The notes beneath the pieces are model-generated. The model saw only the letters and a list, made by a program, of their open reading frames with translations, did no database searches and was not told the origin of the DNA. The translations under genes were made by a program, and so were the position numbers. From Rhea pennata (lineage: Eukaryota; Chordata; Aves; Rheiformes; Rheidae): 64,000 nucleotides of DNA. The first letter of the stretch is position 1. Every line of letters starts with the position of its first letter. This document shows positions 50,920-63,045 of the stretch, one piece after another. The stretch lies in contig NC_084665.1 in NCBI RefSeq assembly GCF_028389875.1, positions 372,001 through 436,000 of the forward strand. The letters run 5' to 3'.

Positions 50920-53527
50920 CTGGAATAGCAAGGGAGAGAGAAATGTAAGGGTGCTGGTTAATGATATTATTACTTCTCTGCCACAGGGAAAGGCTGTGAT
51001 CACCTGTGCATAAAATTCTGTCCAGTCACTCTATGGTGTTTCTTCCACTGAGTCTCCAGTCCTCCTCTAATACTAACAGTGGAAGTCTTCTGGTGCCTTA
51101 CTTATGACAACCTCACCCTGGGGTCTCTACCATGCAGGGCTCTTTAGATGGGTCCAGTTCTGGCCATTTTTATCCCTTTTTGGCAGAGGCTGCACACCCA
51201 TTCTGCTCTGCTATGGCCCCACAGAAGAATGACGGGACCACAAGAGTCTCTGTGGAGACTACCTGTCTGATATTTCAAACTATCTTTTCTTTTAGATGAA
51301 GATGAAATGGAGCAAAGATTTTCTAGATAACTTTAATCGAGTGATGAACCAGAAAATTACCAGTTATGTTGCTTTCTAAAGGGATTAAATACTCTCAAGT
51401 TGGTGGAATCATGACATTTTTGAGAGTTTTCATGTAGACTTGAGAGATGTTTATCAGATTGCAAGAGAATAATAACAGGAGTTTTCCTAATTATGTCAAC
51501 ATAAAAACTCTGATCAGGAAAGATGAAGTCATCATAGTAATATTCTAATTTAATAGTAGAGTCACACTGTGAACCCAATTTCAATGGTTGAAGTCCTCAC
51601 AGGAACAGGAGGAACAGGTACATAATTGATCAGATGACTTGACTGTCAATCACCAACAGTGACAGAATAATTTTGGTCAGAGGGATCTGGATTTTGTAGC
51701 TTAGAAAGAAACCAGAAGAGCTACCCCCCCACCAAAAAAAAAAAAAAAAGAAAAAAAAAAAAAAGAAAGAAAAAAGAAAAGAAAAGAAAAAAAGAAAAAA
51801 AATCATAAATCTCAAATCAAATAGCAAAAGGTACATCTTACTCCTTCCAGCTAAACATTCATTCCTTCAATCCAACCTTCCTCCCTAATGTTCTCTCTCT
51901 TACAACATGCCCCTTGCTACTCCCAAGCCTGAGCTTTTCTAATGGTCTTCCCTTTCCAGAAACCTTTGTAATATAGGGAAATTTTCAACAATTTGGCTAG
52001 CTAGTTGGCTGTCTTCACTTGCTCTTGGTTCTGTAATAGCTGTACCATGACACTGGCACAGGATTGGATGTTAGGCATGTTGAGGAGGCAGAATTACTGT
52101 TAGCAGTTACAGTCACCTCGGTTTAATCAACTAATCTAGCATAATCAGTGATATTCTTGTTCATAGCAGTGTTCTTTTGATGTTTAACAGCCTCCATATA
52201 AATTTACCTGGAACTTTTCATAGTTATGTCACAATTTCATTAACCTGACTGAAAGCTTTTAACCATTGCAGAATAAGCTAGAGAATATCATGACTAATAA
52301 TTTTCAAGGTTCAGGTGGTGAGCAAAATTATACAGACAACTTCTTCTTTATTTATGTTGGTTTAGAGAAGTTTAAGCAATCTGAAATACCAAACTGATGC
52401 TTTCTAGACACCCACAGCCAGCCTATCCATGGCTCGTCATTAACTTGCAATCAGCATGTTGCTTCTGGAAGGGGATTACTGCAGAGAGCAATAAAGAAAT
52501 CCATGCTAGACCAGGTGATCTGCCACATTCTCCTAAATTGCATTCTTTCTTTCAGAGAATAGTAATCAACAATATAAAGTAAATATTCCTTATCTTTATG
52601 CGAGTGACAAGGCTCCCAACAATCCCCTGAATTCATGTGAAAGGCACGTGTGTAATCACAGCATATTCATGCCTTGGCAGATGGGCAGCTGCAACAAAGT
52701 GGCTCTCAGCGGCTTATGCTGTGAACTGTTAAGAAGGGTGAAGCTGCTGCTAATGCAACGTACTTTGGTATCATTATTCATCATGTCAGCAGGGTGCTCA
52801 CTGGGCCTTACTTTATAGCCCCTAGTCAGGGAGTGGAGTATTTCCACAGCAAGTAGACATCAAATTCATGCAAGGAGCTGTTCACAGCAGGAGCACAGCA
52901 GGTGTTCTCCACCCCACCTTCTGGAGGAGATGGTCTCACCGTTGTCTACTAAGGAAGAGTAGGGAAATAAGCCTCTTTCCTGAGATAATTTAGCTAGAAG
53001 AATAATAGTACACAGCTCAAGCTAGGGGTGGTGACCCTTAAAGCCCACTTGGGCTTTGAGTAACAACAATAAAGCAGAAGGTCTCTCAACATAGCTGAAA
53101 GATTGTTCTTTGTTTTATAGCTTACTTGCCTTTCTTTGTGCTTCAGGCTTCAAAGCAGTGTGCCCCTATCCCCACCTTTTGCAAATGGTACCACGCAGTT
53201 CATCCACAGTCCCTACCACTTACATGCTGTAGCCTGGGAATATCACTGTACCATGTCAGAGTGACAACTCAGAGGAGTCATGATAGAGAAAGGGAATTGT
53301 TCTAGATCCTGGCTATAATTAACAAGATTCATTGAAAGGCATTTGGAGGCTATAGAAGGTAACTTCCCAGCCATGCTCCCTCACCAAGGTCTGGATAATA
53401 AAGGTTAATATCCCTTGGCATGGCTCAGTATCTCTAGACTCCAGTGGCTTCTCCTTTAAGGGAGAAAAATAAATCAAATACTAATGAAGCATAATCACTC
53501 ATGTAATGCATTAATATTGTGTCTACT
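50920..53527. other. Unique intronic sequence
   Basis: 2.6 kb between the middle coding exon and the ancient CR1 fragment. It holds one A-rich tract. Positions 52620-52860 have a composition reminiscent of conserved non-coding DNA (CATTATTCATCATGTCAGC), which I cannot confirm. Confidence 0.45.
51734..51802. repeat. A-rich/AAAAG purine tract
   Basis: About 69 bp of nearly pure A with spaced G, preceded by C7. In the SYNDIG1 transcript it is a U/C tract about 0.8 kb upstream of the middle coding exon, too far to be its polypyrimidine tract. Confidence 0.95.
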
Positions 53528-54700
53528 GAGGAATATAGAGACATAAAGCATGTCCTATGAGATCAAACCAATGATCCATTGAACCCAGTGTTATGCCTCT
53601 AACAGCAGCAGCAGGACATGGCAAGTAAAAAAAGCACATGTGAACATGGTCACTTTGCCTGCAGCACATCCCCTGTGCTCGCCAAACATCCAAAACTCTT
53701 GTGTGAAAGATGTTAGAAAGAACAGCCTTGCCAATTCCTTTTGATATCTGCTTGTGGACTCCTTCTCCATGAATTTAAACCCCTTTGAACCTACTGATCC
53801 TTCACGACCTCCTGTGCAACAAGTTCACCAAATTTCACTACCTGCTGTGTAAAGAGTGATTTTCTGTTATTTGTGTTAAGCCAATCTGTTACTAGTTTCC
53901 CTGAATGTTTCCTGGTTCTACCTGGAGCAGGTTCGGTGAACAACAGTTCTGAATTCATTCTAACCTTCACCTTTTGTATTTTGTCAAACTGGCTCATGCG
54001 TCTCTTGGCCTTCCAAAATGGAGAGTTCTAACCTTTTTCACCACTCTTTTTGTAAGTGGACTGCTATATCCCTTTGATCATTTGTAGCTGCCCTTTTCTA
54101 ACTCCACTATGTCCTTAAGAAGCAGGGACCACAACTGCACATGCCACTCACAATGTGGGTGCGCCTAGCTTTTATATAGTGGCAAAATGATGCTTGCCCT
54201 CTATATTGTTCTTAGTACAATTCTTCATGACACTCCCCATTTTGTTGGATTGTTAGCTCGCTCTGAACACTGTTCTCTGAGATTTCACAGAACCACCAAT
54301 GATTTCTCTATAGTCTCTTTCTTGAGTTGTAGCTCCCAGTTACAAGCTCAGCATCGTGTCCACATGGATTATTTTTCCATAAATGTATTACTTTCCATTT
54401 ATTTACAGTGGGACTCAACTGCCACCACTTTGCCTACTCAGTTTTGTGCAGTCTTTTGAGAGTTGTTCTCCACTGCCATGGCATCTGAATACCTAAAAGC
54501 TTAATAAAATCTGCAAACCCAGATATTTTTTTGACCACTCCCTCGCCAGGTTATTGATGAAACTGTTGAATAAAATCAGCCCTAGCAACAGCTCCCACTG
54601 CTGCCTCTTCTGTTTTCAGAAATGACCATTAAATCCTATCCTCCTCTGGAAGGAACTCTTTAAAAGAAGAAATTACTAAATCCAGAAACCTTTGGGCACT
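53528..54700 (-). mobile_element. Ancient, degraded CR1-type LINE fragment (ORF2 3' region and 3' UTR)
   Basis: On the plus strand this stretch follows, with many mismatches and small indels, an old amniote CR1 consensus that I know from turtle and crocodile genomes in its antisense orientation. Landmarks are ATCAAACCAATGATCCATTG then AACCCAGTGTTATGCCTCT (about 53560-53600), CATGAATTTAAACCCCTTTG (about 53770), GACCACAACTGCACATGCC (about 54128), GCTTTTATATAGTGGCAAAA (about 54170), TCTCTTTCTTGAGTTGTAG (about 54313), GTATTACTTTCCATTTATTT (about 54386), CTCAGTTTTGTGCAGTC and TTTTCAGAAATGACCATTAA (about 54613). The element is therefore in minus orientation, the same as SYNDIG1, with its 3' end at the left. 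No reading frame survives. The boundaries are approximate and the match is from memory. Confidence 0.7.
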
Positions 54701-57690
54701 AGTAGATCACCTCTCCATGTGCAAATTTCATGGCCTTGCATAAGCCACATGCCTCCATCATGCCACACCTTTCACAGAGCACTGTTGTGACCAGATCCCC
54801 ACAGCAAGATGTCTGAGCAGCTGCTGCTGAAAGAACCATTGCAGTAAAGCTTCTCCCTTGGCTCCATCCTGCTTGTGTACTTTCATGTCACTGTGGAGAG
54901 CAACTGGGAAAAAAGAGATCACCCAACCTTGGCCTGGGATGCTGAAAGCTGTATGAAGGGATCAGAACCATTGTATCCAAGTTTTAATTACTAGTCTCAT
55001 CAGTTTTGATCTTCTAAGATACATGTGACTGCAAAAGTCTACAACTCATCATCAACTTACAAAACTGCAAAATTTTAAAGCAAAGCTAGTAGGGGGCACA
55101 AGAGGAATCCAGTGCTGCCTCTGGAATCAAAAAAGAATAAAATACCTCTAAATAAAAGGAAAAAATGTTGGAATGCCAAACATCTAGAAAAGAAAACTTC
55201 ATTTCTCATGTGAGAGAACTAATGACAAGAAGGAACCATGACAACCAAATTGCAACTCAGAAGAATATAAGGATTCTGAACGAAGACTGAGAAGAATGAA
55301 ATACTGCACAATTTGTTGTTCTGCAATGAAACTAGGCTTAGAAACCATCATATATAGCTGGGGAGTAATGTTATGCCTCGTAATTTTTGCTGGATCAAGC
55401 CTGTGTGTTTTGTGCACTCCTGTTTTACATTACTTTCCAGGAAATAAAACATCCTAGAGACTGCAGACTCCTGCTTCCAGCAGGTATTCTATTGCAATTT
55501 CAGCTGTCCAGAATTCCACTCAGATGTGGTTGTTTAGAAAGTCCCTTCCAAAATGGGATCTTCATGTCTGAATTTTATTTCTGCATAAGCATTACAGGAA
55601 CATAAATGTAGCTCTATACAGTGTTCCATGCTTTATTAGTTAAAGTCCATTTTTCCCTGTCAGAGAAAAAAGGTGATTTCCCTACCTCAGACCAGTGGGT
55701 ACTTCACTGTAACTGCTTCCAGAGGAAAGCTGTTGCTGGTTTGTTCTGGGCACGCACTGCCCAGACCATTGGCTCTTCCAGTAATGTCGCATGTTTATCC
55801 CAGCTTGCTCTTTGTCCACACTGCAGAGCTGTGCAGAAGCGGAACCCCACCATGTTCAGCACCCCAAGGGATGTTCAAGAAGTCTTTCTGGATGACTGGA
55901 CCCTGGGGGGAGGTTTGGGACACAACAGCTCTGCTCTTCTCAGTACAAAGCAGGATATTGTAAGTCTATGCAAGACTTACAGCTGCTGGCATTAGAATAA
56001 AATATGCCTGTCGTGGGACTCAATGTGCACAAAGCCCCTTCAGGACCCTTTTTTCAAATTGCAGAAGAGACACAGCCAAGAGGTCCTTGAGAATGCTGAG
56101 AAGAGGGGTTAAATGGAAGAGAAAAAGGCTTAGGATCCACCTTCTGTTTCTTTGTATTCTTAGGCTCAGGCTGGAGCAGTGAGTTTCACAGCAGCATGAA
56201 GCTCTTTGCAGGGGAAAAAAAAGAAGGGAGGTTTAGCTTGAAAGCACTACATTTCCTTTCTTCTTTTACTTCCCAGAACATTCTGTTTACTTCATTCTGC
56301 AGAGGTTGTTTCAGACATTGCTCAGGAAAAGAAATAGGTTTTTAAGAGAGAACTCTGATGTATTCTTTTGTGCCACACACATGAATAATTCACCTTGTTG
56401 CAGTCCTGCATGTCATCAATAGCTTGGGTTTCTCTAAACAAGCCAGCTCTCTAGGGGTTAGGAGGACTAGCAGGAGTGTAGTATGACAAATGATATTTCT
56501 GGATACATGATGGCAGTGCATTTACACATGAACTCTAATAGGGTGGTATTTCAGCTAGGAACTCACATAATATTTCACTGGCATCACATTTGACAAGTTG
56601 TCTATCTATTAGTAGTGGCATAAAGAACTCATAAGATATTTATATGCATTCCAGCAATATCTAAATAGGGAATCATTTGATTCCAGGGATGGGCACAGAA
56701 AGGATAAGTTTAAACCTTTGACAGAATGTGCAGCCTTCTTCTTTCATCCCTGGTAATTGCTGGAGCAAAGTGGGGCAGGATATGCTAATGAGAGCTGTTT
56801 CAGAAATGTTCTTCCCTCTAGACAATTATAATTTTCATAGGCAGCCTGAATAACATTACACCAGGACCTGAAAAACACTGCTGGTAAAAACCATCAAGAA
56901 GTTAAACATGGTTAAACAGTTGTAGTAATGGGTAGGACACTTAGTTTGGACGTCTCCTGTTCCTCTGCCACATCTCCCAGGATTTTTTCGGGTCCCCAGG
57001 CTTGGAAAGGGAAGAAGATGTTTTCCTGCAAGCTCTAGTAACTTACTGAAGCACTGCTGAGCTGAGCAGAGCCATCCCGAAGGCAATGAGAGATAACAGA
57101 GCAGCAACCCCTACAAGGTGGCTGGGGGGCTATTCAAAGCCAAACCAAATCACTGTCAGTCAAAATAGCTGCTGTTCTCCAGAAACTTTCTCTGCAGCAG
57201 TTTTCTGCAAGAAAACAATTTTTTCTGGTTATAAACAGCCCAATTGTCTTCAAACAAAACTTTGGAAGAAACACATGACTGGCAGGGTCCATAAAAGTTG
57301 TTCCCTGCATGTGGTCATGGCTCCCCGTAAGTATTACATAGTGGAAATCTTACAAATGGGTGAATTATATTTTTCGCCATATCTTAAGAAATTAAAAATC
57401 CAGTCCTGAAAATCTGTGGGCAGGTGCTTGGCACTAACAAGTGCACTGTTAGGGAGAGAGAAAAAAGGCAAGAATGGGTACAGCTCACAACCCCAGGGTC
57501 TCATAGAGGGCATTTTATTGAAATGCATGAGTTGGTAATTCACTTGCCCTGCCCTGATGCACACATAATAGGAGGTGGCCTTAGGCTTTTGAAAGACAGT
57601 AGCTTTTCTGTACAAAGCTCCCTGCTTTTGCTAAGATTTACAAAGATATTCTTACTTCTTGCTTTTCCCAGTCAAAATTAAACCACTGTC
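54701..57690. other. Unique intronic sequence
   Basis: 3.0 kb with no recognised gene, repeat or structured element. The open frames at 55621-55995 (plus, two overlapping frames) do not resemble known proteins. Confidence 0.5.
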
Positions 57691-57696
57691 ATCACA

Positions 57697-57760
57697 TTTG
57701 AGGTTGGACTAGATGATCTCCAGAGGTCCCTTCCAACCTTACTGATTCTATGATTCTATG
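57697..57760 (+). mobile_element. CR1 LINE, 64-bp 3' tail with probable target duplication
   Basis: Minimal CR1 insertion: GGTTGGACTAGATGATCTCC, AGAGGTCCCTTCCAACC, TTACTGATTCTATG and ATTCTATG. It is flanked on both sides by ATCACA (57691-57696 and 57761-57766), which looks like a target-site duplication. This supports insertion as an already truncated copy rather than later deletion. It is antisense to SYNDIG1, within the 9-kb intron. Confidence 0.88.
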
Positions 57761-57766
57761 ATCACA

Positions 57767-59951
57767 CAGCTCCCAGACCAACATGGGGCACTCAGAGGCA
57801 CCCAAAGTCTTCCCGTCATTATCTGAATCCTCTGGTTTCACAGTGGCCTCAAGTCATCACTGCTCACAGCAAAAGTTTACACAGCAAAGAGCTACACTGT
57901 CTGAGGGAGCTGCTCTTCTTCAGCTGGTCACTCATTGCTGGCCTTCTCTCAAATGACCAGCAGATCCAAATATGGTACCACGCCCCAGCTCCTATCCAGA
58001 ACAACAAACTTGTTCAGACCCTTCAAAAAGGGACCTGTTTTTACAATTTTCTCCCCCAAAGAAGTCCCAAAGCAGATAGGGATAAAGGCAGAAAAGCCTT
58101 ACAAGAATTGAGCCTTGATCTGCTGTTACACTATGCGGCTCCCATCCTTCTATGAGCTGTGGTGTGGCAGGCAAAAAAACAAGATATTCAGCAATGTGCT
58201 GTGAATCCTGGATGGCAAAATCATTTTTTTTAAGTGTCTCATACTATGGATGCAAAAATTTGTATTACCTTCTCTTGCTGTTCTCTTTCAAAACACTTGA
58301 TGAAGTCAATTTCCTCACACCTCCAGTTTTACAGGTAGTTTTTTAGGAGCACATGTTCTCTGTGGAAAGCTGACCCAAACCTCCTGTAGTACACCTTTGA
58401 AGAGGTACCCTGATTTAAGACCCTACTTTGTAAAGACTACTTAAAAAATCTCGCAGAGAAAAGGGAAAAAAATTTTGATAGGAAACTTTTTATTTCTCCT
58501 TGTCCTGCCTATTTTTCTGACCTTACTAGCTCATCCTCTGGCAGTTATTACAAACACCTTGCTGGATTTGGATTGACTAGAGCGAGACATTTTTTTAGCT
58601 GCCAAAATGTCAGGCCAATGTGTCAACAACACCATTAAGCAATTATATGCTTGCTGTGGTCACTCTCATGAAAACTACCGTGTGGGAGAAGCTAGAGTAA
58701 AAAGGCAGCATTTAGGCATTTTGTTTCAGTTAAAAAAAAAAAAAAAAAAAAAGAGGAAGCTTTTAACAGCCACTTCTGAAGTGTTGTAGAAAGGTGTGAT
58801 TTGAGTCAACACCATCACAGGCCTTGTAGACAAACTTTTGGCTTTCTGTGAAGATATTGAGTACTGCATTAGTGGTACAAACTGGGAAAAACACTTCTCT
58901 CTCCCTACCTTATCAAAACAGAGAGAAAAGAGAATAAAAGAAACGTCAGGCTTTTGTGCTGCCCCTGTGCTGATCACAGGGTGAGATATCAGTATTATAT
59001 GAGGTGAAAACAGAAGCTTTAAGTCTTGTTATGTCTCATTAGAGAAAATTCCTGCAAGAGTGAAACACAAGAAAATAGCCTCTTGATCTTGGACATTCAA
59101 ACTACAATTTTCCTTCAGACAGGTGACTGGGTCTTTTCTAAGTTAGGAGCCTGTGACTAGTGTTGGACAAAGTTTGGGGATTAGCAGTATTATATATACC
59201 CTCCATCCCTACATACAATGCCAATGATAAATCTGTACAATAGTTGGGCATCTGGTTTCAATCAAAAAGCAAAAGATTTTTTTAAGTTAAGAATGTATCA
59301 TTTAAGAAAGAATGAAATTGATTTCCACAGTGTGCACCATTTGGAAAACAAAATATGTCTTACTTTAGTGTGAACAATTAATGAAGCACAGAAAGCTAAA
59401 AAGAAACATTGCATTTGGGGTCTAATGAAGTGTTTCACTTCATCAGAACCAATTTTTTGATTTCAGAGGGAAGGGATTCATTGTGGCAAGAAACCCAAAG
59501 ACTTTTGGTTGTGTTTTCATTCAAAGACAGAAATGTCTCACGGTTGAGCCAGTAAGCAGAACAACCAGCTTTATGCCCAACTCAGTTCAAGAGAAAGTAA
59601 CAGATGATGTTGGTCTGCTATGTTAAGACATGCTCCATGTATGTGGACAGATCCTCCTGGCCCTGGCCTTAGGAAGCATTTAAGCACAAGTCTTTTTCCG
59701 ATTGTGAACAGTCCTTTCAGAAGCAGGAGGGAAATGCTCATCCCCATTAGGGTAAGTGGGAATTTTGTCCTTAGTATTGGGAGAGTCAGGACTTTACCCA
59801 ACAAGTAATGATCAGCACTCATTCGCTGTCCTGGCCAGAGGAGAGAGTTATATAGCTGATCCCATTCAGATCAGCATTTGGAAGCAGCACGTGTAACAAC
59901 AGATTTTTCCTCCCCACCTGCCTTTCCCACAGATTCCAAATAACATCTGAC
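57767..59951. other. Unique intronic sequence
   Basis: 2.2 kb directly downstream (in transcript sense) of the start-codon exon. Only the A21 run stands out. Confidence 0.5.
58732..58752. repeat. A21 homopolymer
   Basis: Uninterrupted run of 21 A on the plus strand. No retrocopy body or AATAAA is visible upstream. Confidence 0.97.
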
Positions 59952-60431
59952 CTCTAGCTCTTGGAAATCTTCTTCTTCCTCCACATCGTAGGAGAGAGTG
60001 TGAATCTTGATGTCATCTGCTGAGAGGTCAATGAATTTGCCATCTGGGTACTCCAAGCTGTCTTTGGTAGGGGAGTGGTCTTCAATGAAGGTGGTTTCAC
60101 AGCACTCAGAGCTGATGTTCTCCCCCCACGAGCGCAGCATATTCTCCGAGTAGAGGATAATGTTGGGCCGGTAGTGAGACTCCACGGTGTGCTGCAGCAT
60201 GTTGGGATCCAGGAGCTGTTGCACAGGGTCATTCCTGCCATTCTCCAGGCAGCTCTGTGAGGAAAGGCTCCCCACTCGGTGGCCTTGGTACTGGGGGGTT
60301 GGGTACACAGAGACCAGACCATCCCGACTCTCTGCCACTAAGTTCCTTGTATTAATTAAACCATTCCTCTTCCCGGTTTCAGCTATCTTATTGTGCGTTA
60401 GCACACTGTTCTGTTCAATCAAACCATCCAT
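59952..60431 (-). CDS. SYNDIG1: SYNDIG1 coding exon 1 of 3 (residues 1-160)
   Basis: First coding exon of synapse differentiation inducing 1, a postsynaptic single-pass membrane protein of the dispanin/CD225 group that associates with AMPA receptors and promotes excitatory synapse maturation (family knowledge). The exon encodes the cytosolic N-terminal part. It begins MDGLIEQNSV, contains KRNGLINTRN, RYRPN-like HYRPNIILYS and CCETTFIED, then the conserved SPTKDSLEYPDGKFIDLSAD stretch, and ends in an acidic run (DVEEEEDFQELE). The start is supported by A at -3 and G at +4, by an in-frame TAA 36 nt upstream (60468-60470), and by agreement with my recollection of the human N terminus. The donor is GAG|GTCAGA at 59952/59951, with intron phase 0. 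If this intron were retained, translation would continue 26 residues and stop before the membrane helix. The family identification comes from recollection of the protein, not from a database search. Confidence 0.96.
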
Positions 60432-60520
60432 ACTGGGAGATGTCTCAGGGAATGGGACGGGTTGTCCTTATTTCTTGTACCTTAGAAGCAGGTCACGCTG
60501 GAGCAGTGGCTCCCATTTTC
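60432..60520 (-). other. SYNDIG1: SYNDIG1 5' UTR part of the start-codon exon
   Basis: The 89 nt between a strong splice acceptor and the SYNDIG1 start codon. The acceptor reads TTTCCTTTCTTCCTTAG in minus-strand sense and ends at 60521, so this exon very probably begins at 60520 and is preceded by at least one non-coding exon, as in mammalian SYNDIG1 genes. The segment contains a short upstream ORF (60493-60516) and an in-frame TAA at 60468-60470, which rules out an N-terminal extension of the protein. The boundary is inferred from splice-site quality alone. Confidence 0.75.
60493..60516 (-). CDS. Upstream ORF of 7 codons in the SYNDIG1 5' UTR
   Basis: An ATG at 60516-60514, four nucleotides into the exon, opens a complete seven-codon frame (MGATAPA, stop TGA at 60495-60493). 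Its start context has A at -3 and G at +4, as strong as the main start. It is out of frame with SYNDIG1 and ends 61 nt before the main ATG, a spacing that permits reinitiation. It could dampen SYNDIG1 translation. Whether it is translated is unknown; the ORF and its context are read directly from the sequence. Confidence 0.5.
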   Translation of the reverse strand: MGATAPA

Positions 60521-60762
60521 CTAAGGAAGAAAGGAAATACATACTAAGGTGAGAACATAAGTGCTAAATAACGTATCAGGGCACCCAAATCAGCTTCTCT
60601 ATGGTATCATCTCATGAGGAAATACCTCCCCACCTATGCACACACACTGCTCTATTCTCCAAATATATCCCCACTTACAGAGGTGAAAAAAAAATCCATG
60701 AGCTAGACTAGAGCAGATGACAACATATGGTGACAGAGGACTTCCTGAGATGCATTGCTAAT

Positions 60763-60772
60763 GGGGGGGGGG
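60763..60772. repeat. G10 homopolymer
   Basis: Run of ten G about 240 bp upstream of the SYNDIG1 start-codon exon. A single run cannot form an intramolecular four-tract quadruplex. Confidence 0.93.
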
Positions 60773-61669
60773 CACTGCTAGAGAGCAGGTTTGATACCTC
60801 CTCCATCCTTCCACACATACAACACTGTCATTTTGGGGACAATCTCCCCTTCTCCTAAGCACTCAAAGGGGAGAAGTTTTTCTTTTAAAAAAGTTAAAAG
60901 GATAAAAGGACCATTTTCAGTTCTCTGAGAGCTGCAATTACAAAGGCCAGGCTGCTGATGTCTTTAACCATCAGTTTCTGTGGCTCAGGTTTCCTCTTGG
61001 CAAGTACTTTACTATCCTTTGAAAATCCAGCTAAAGGAAAAACAAGAAACCAGCTTTCTCTAAATTAACCGAAAAAAACACTATCTGAGGGCAACATCAG
61101 ATCTGACCCAGAGGAATTAAAACTCTTCTGAATATGGCTTCAAATCCTCACTGCTGCTCTGCTTGTGCTACTTCCACCAAGGCCTCTGAGGCTGCTGTAT
61201 GGTGACAGATTAAAGGGCTGTGATGGGGCTTGTTTGCGTGATCATCCCCACACAGATCCACTTAGAAAAAATGAATGCATGAACAGGTCTTGCCTGAGCC
61301 CTGAGACCTCTTCCTATCCTTGCTCACAGGAACAACAATTGTTTTCTGTCCCACCTGGCTCTGTTTTGTGTGACTTGCACTGAGGCATGAGAAATCAAAG
61401 GGATAACTCAGGCTAAAAGTACTTATATCTAGCCCAAATAACTTCTCCCCAGGACACCAGTTTTGCCCTCATGAAGCGAAATGAAACTGCTTTTTGAAGT
61501 ATGGATGTATCTGTCATACCAACAATGAGCTCAGGATCTTGTTTCTATGCCTGATCCAAATCACAGAAATGCTCCTGGCTTTAAAGAGTTTCATATTTGA
61601 TTTTCTAAGGCCAAATCCTTAATACGAGGTTAAATCTCCCCAAAGTCCTGCCTGGAGGAAAAACAGAAT

Positions 61670-61774
61670 TATATACATGTTTGTATAATTTTATATATGT
61701 GTATGTAAACACATACGTATATAATATATGCACATATATGTATTGATATACATGTATGTATGTATGTTTATAAT
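61670..61774. repeat. AT-rich TATG/TACA microsatellite
   Basis: About 105 bp of alternating TA, TG and CA steps, with units such as TATATG and GTAT and an imperfect hairpin around GTGTATGTAAACACATAC. Likely length-variable. Confidence 0.9.
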
Positions 61775-63045
61775 TTTGACTTGGTGCTTCTCTCTAATCT
61801 CTCTTCATATCAGAGATCCTTTTACACAGCAATGGCTAGTACAAGCCTGACTTCATTTCCTCTGGTTTTCCATTTGGCCCGCAGAAGATATTTAAACCAT
61901 TGCTAAGATCTGGCCTTCTGTCCTTACTCTGGGAAGGAAGTTGGAAGCTTGTCTACTGTTCAAGAATGTTTATCTAAGTATATTCCAGTGTTTGTATTCA
62001 CAGCACTTGGTTTAACATGAAGCAAAAACATTTTATGCTTTGGGCAAATAGCTCAGAGCATGTCCTAAGTGAACTGGGAGAAAAGCTGCACAAGTAAAAA
62101 CCACCATGGTGGAATCCCAGGGAATTTACACTGTACTAGTCTAAGCCCTCAACCTGGGAAACCTGCTGACAAAATTAAACTAATTTGCAGATTCACTAGA
62201 AAGCTTGGACTCACCATAGGATTAGTTTTGATACCTTAAATCCCTTTGCAGTAGATACAAGGTTGAGAGCAGATGTCTTATCTTTCCAGTGAAAACTCAT
62301 TTACGTATGCAATTACGCCTATGCTAAATGAACAGAGGACCACGTCTTTCCTCCCTCTGCTCCAAAAGAAACCAAACAAAAGTAGACCACTGACATGAGA
62401 AAGGTACAAGCTGAGGAAAACTAACGGGTATCCAGCAATCAAAGTTGTTTCCAGATTTTGCTCAGTTCTCACAAGCTGGCTAGAAAACATGCAATGGCAT
62501 AAGCCCGCCTGCCATGTAGGACAATCTGTTGACGCCACTGAAGTCAGAGAGATATCACTCCGAACTGTAAGCTGCCTCAGAAGCATTCTTGGCCCTGACA
62601 TTTGTCCAAGCAAACTGAGGTGGTCAATAGAAATGCCTTATGGGCCTGCTGCAGATATGGTAAGAATTGGTAGGAGATGTGCAAACCAAGCAGGTCCCTT
62701 CCCAGAAAAACAACTGAAGACATCAAGATTTAGTCACTACATCAATGGCTGCAGCAAAGCATGGGTCAGGCCTTCCACTTCAATGCAGTCACATCGCACC
62801 AACAATGGAATATTGTTTGGTTTGAATGGCACTCAGGAAAACACAAATTTATGCAGTTTTGTCTCTTGTCTTCAAGTGTGCTGTCAGAGTCACTTCACAT
62901 TGTCTCTATACTCTTCTATTATCTGGATAACATTTGGTTCTGAAATTGCAGGTCTCATCCTAGGCATTTCATTGACAGCTGTGCTGCCTTAATGGAGAAC
63001 GCTCACTTTGAATGAGTGCAAATGAGACTCCACAGACATGACACT

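Larger units (their letters stand above)
50920..59951 (-). other. SYNDIG1: SYNDIG1 intron between coding exons 1 and 2 (9.0 kb)
   Basis: A GT-AG intron of 9,032 nt, phase 0. The donor is GTCAGA at its high-coordinate end and the acceptor ends TTCCAG at 50920. It contains a degraded ancient CR1 fragment (53.5-54.7 kb), a 64-bp young CR1 tail at 57.7 kb, two A-rich tracts and otherwise unremarkable unique sequence. No additional coding exon is recognisable. Confidence 0.9.

Noticed and set aside
62489..62992. 167-codon plus-strand open frame with a hydrophobic C-terminal part
   Set aside because: I considered a retroviral or retroposon remnant because a CR1 lies just downstream. No motif of any such protein is visible, no LTR is present, and the CR1 match starts only at about 63046.
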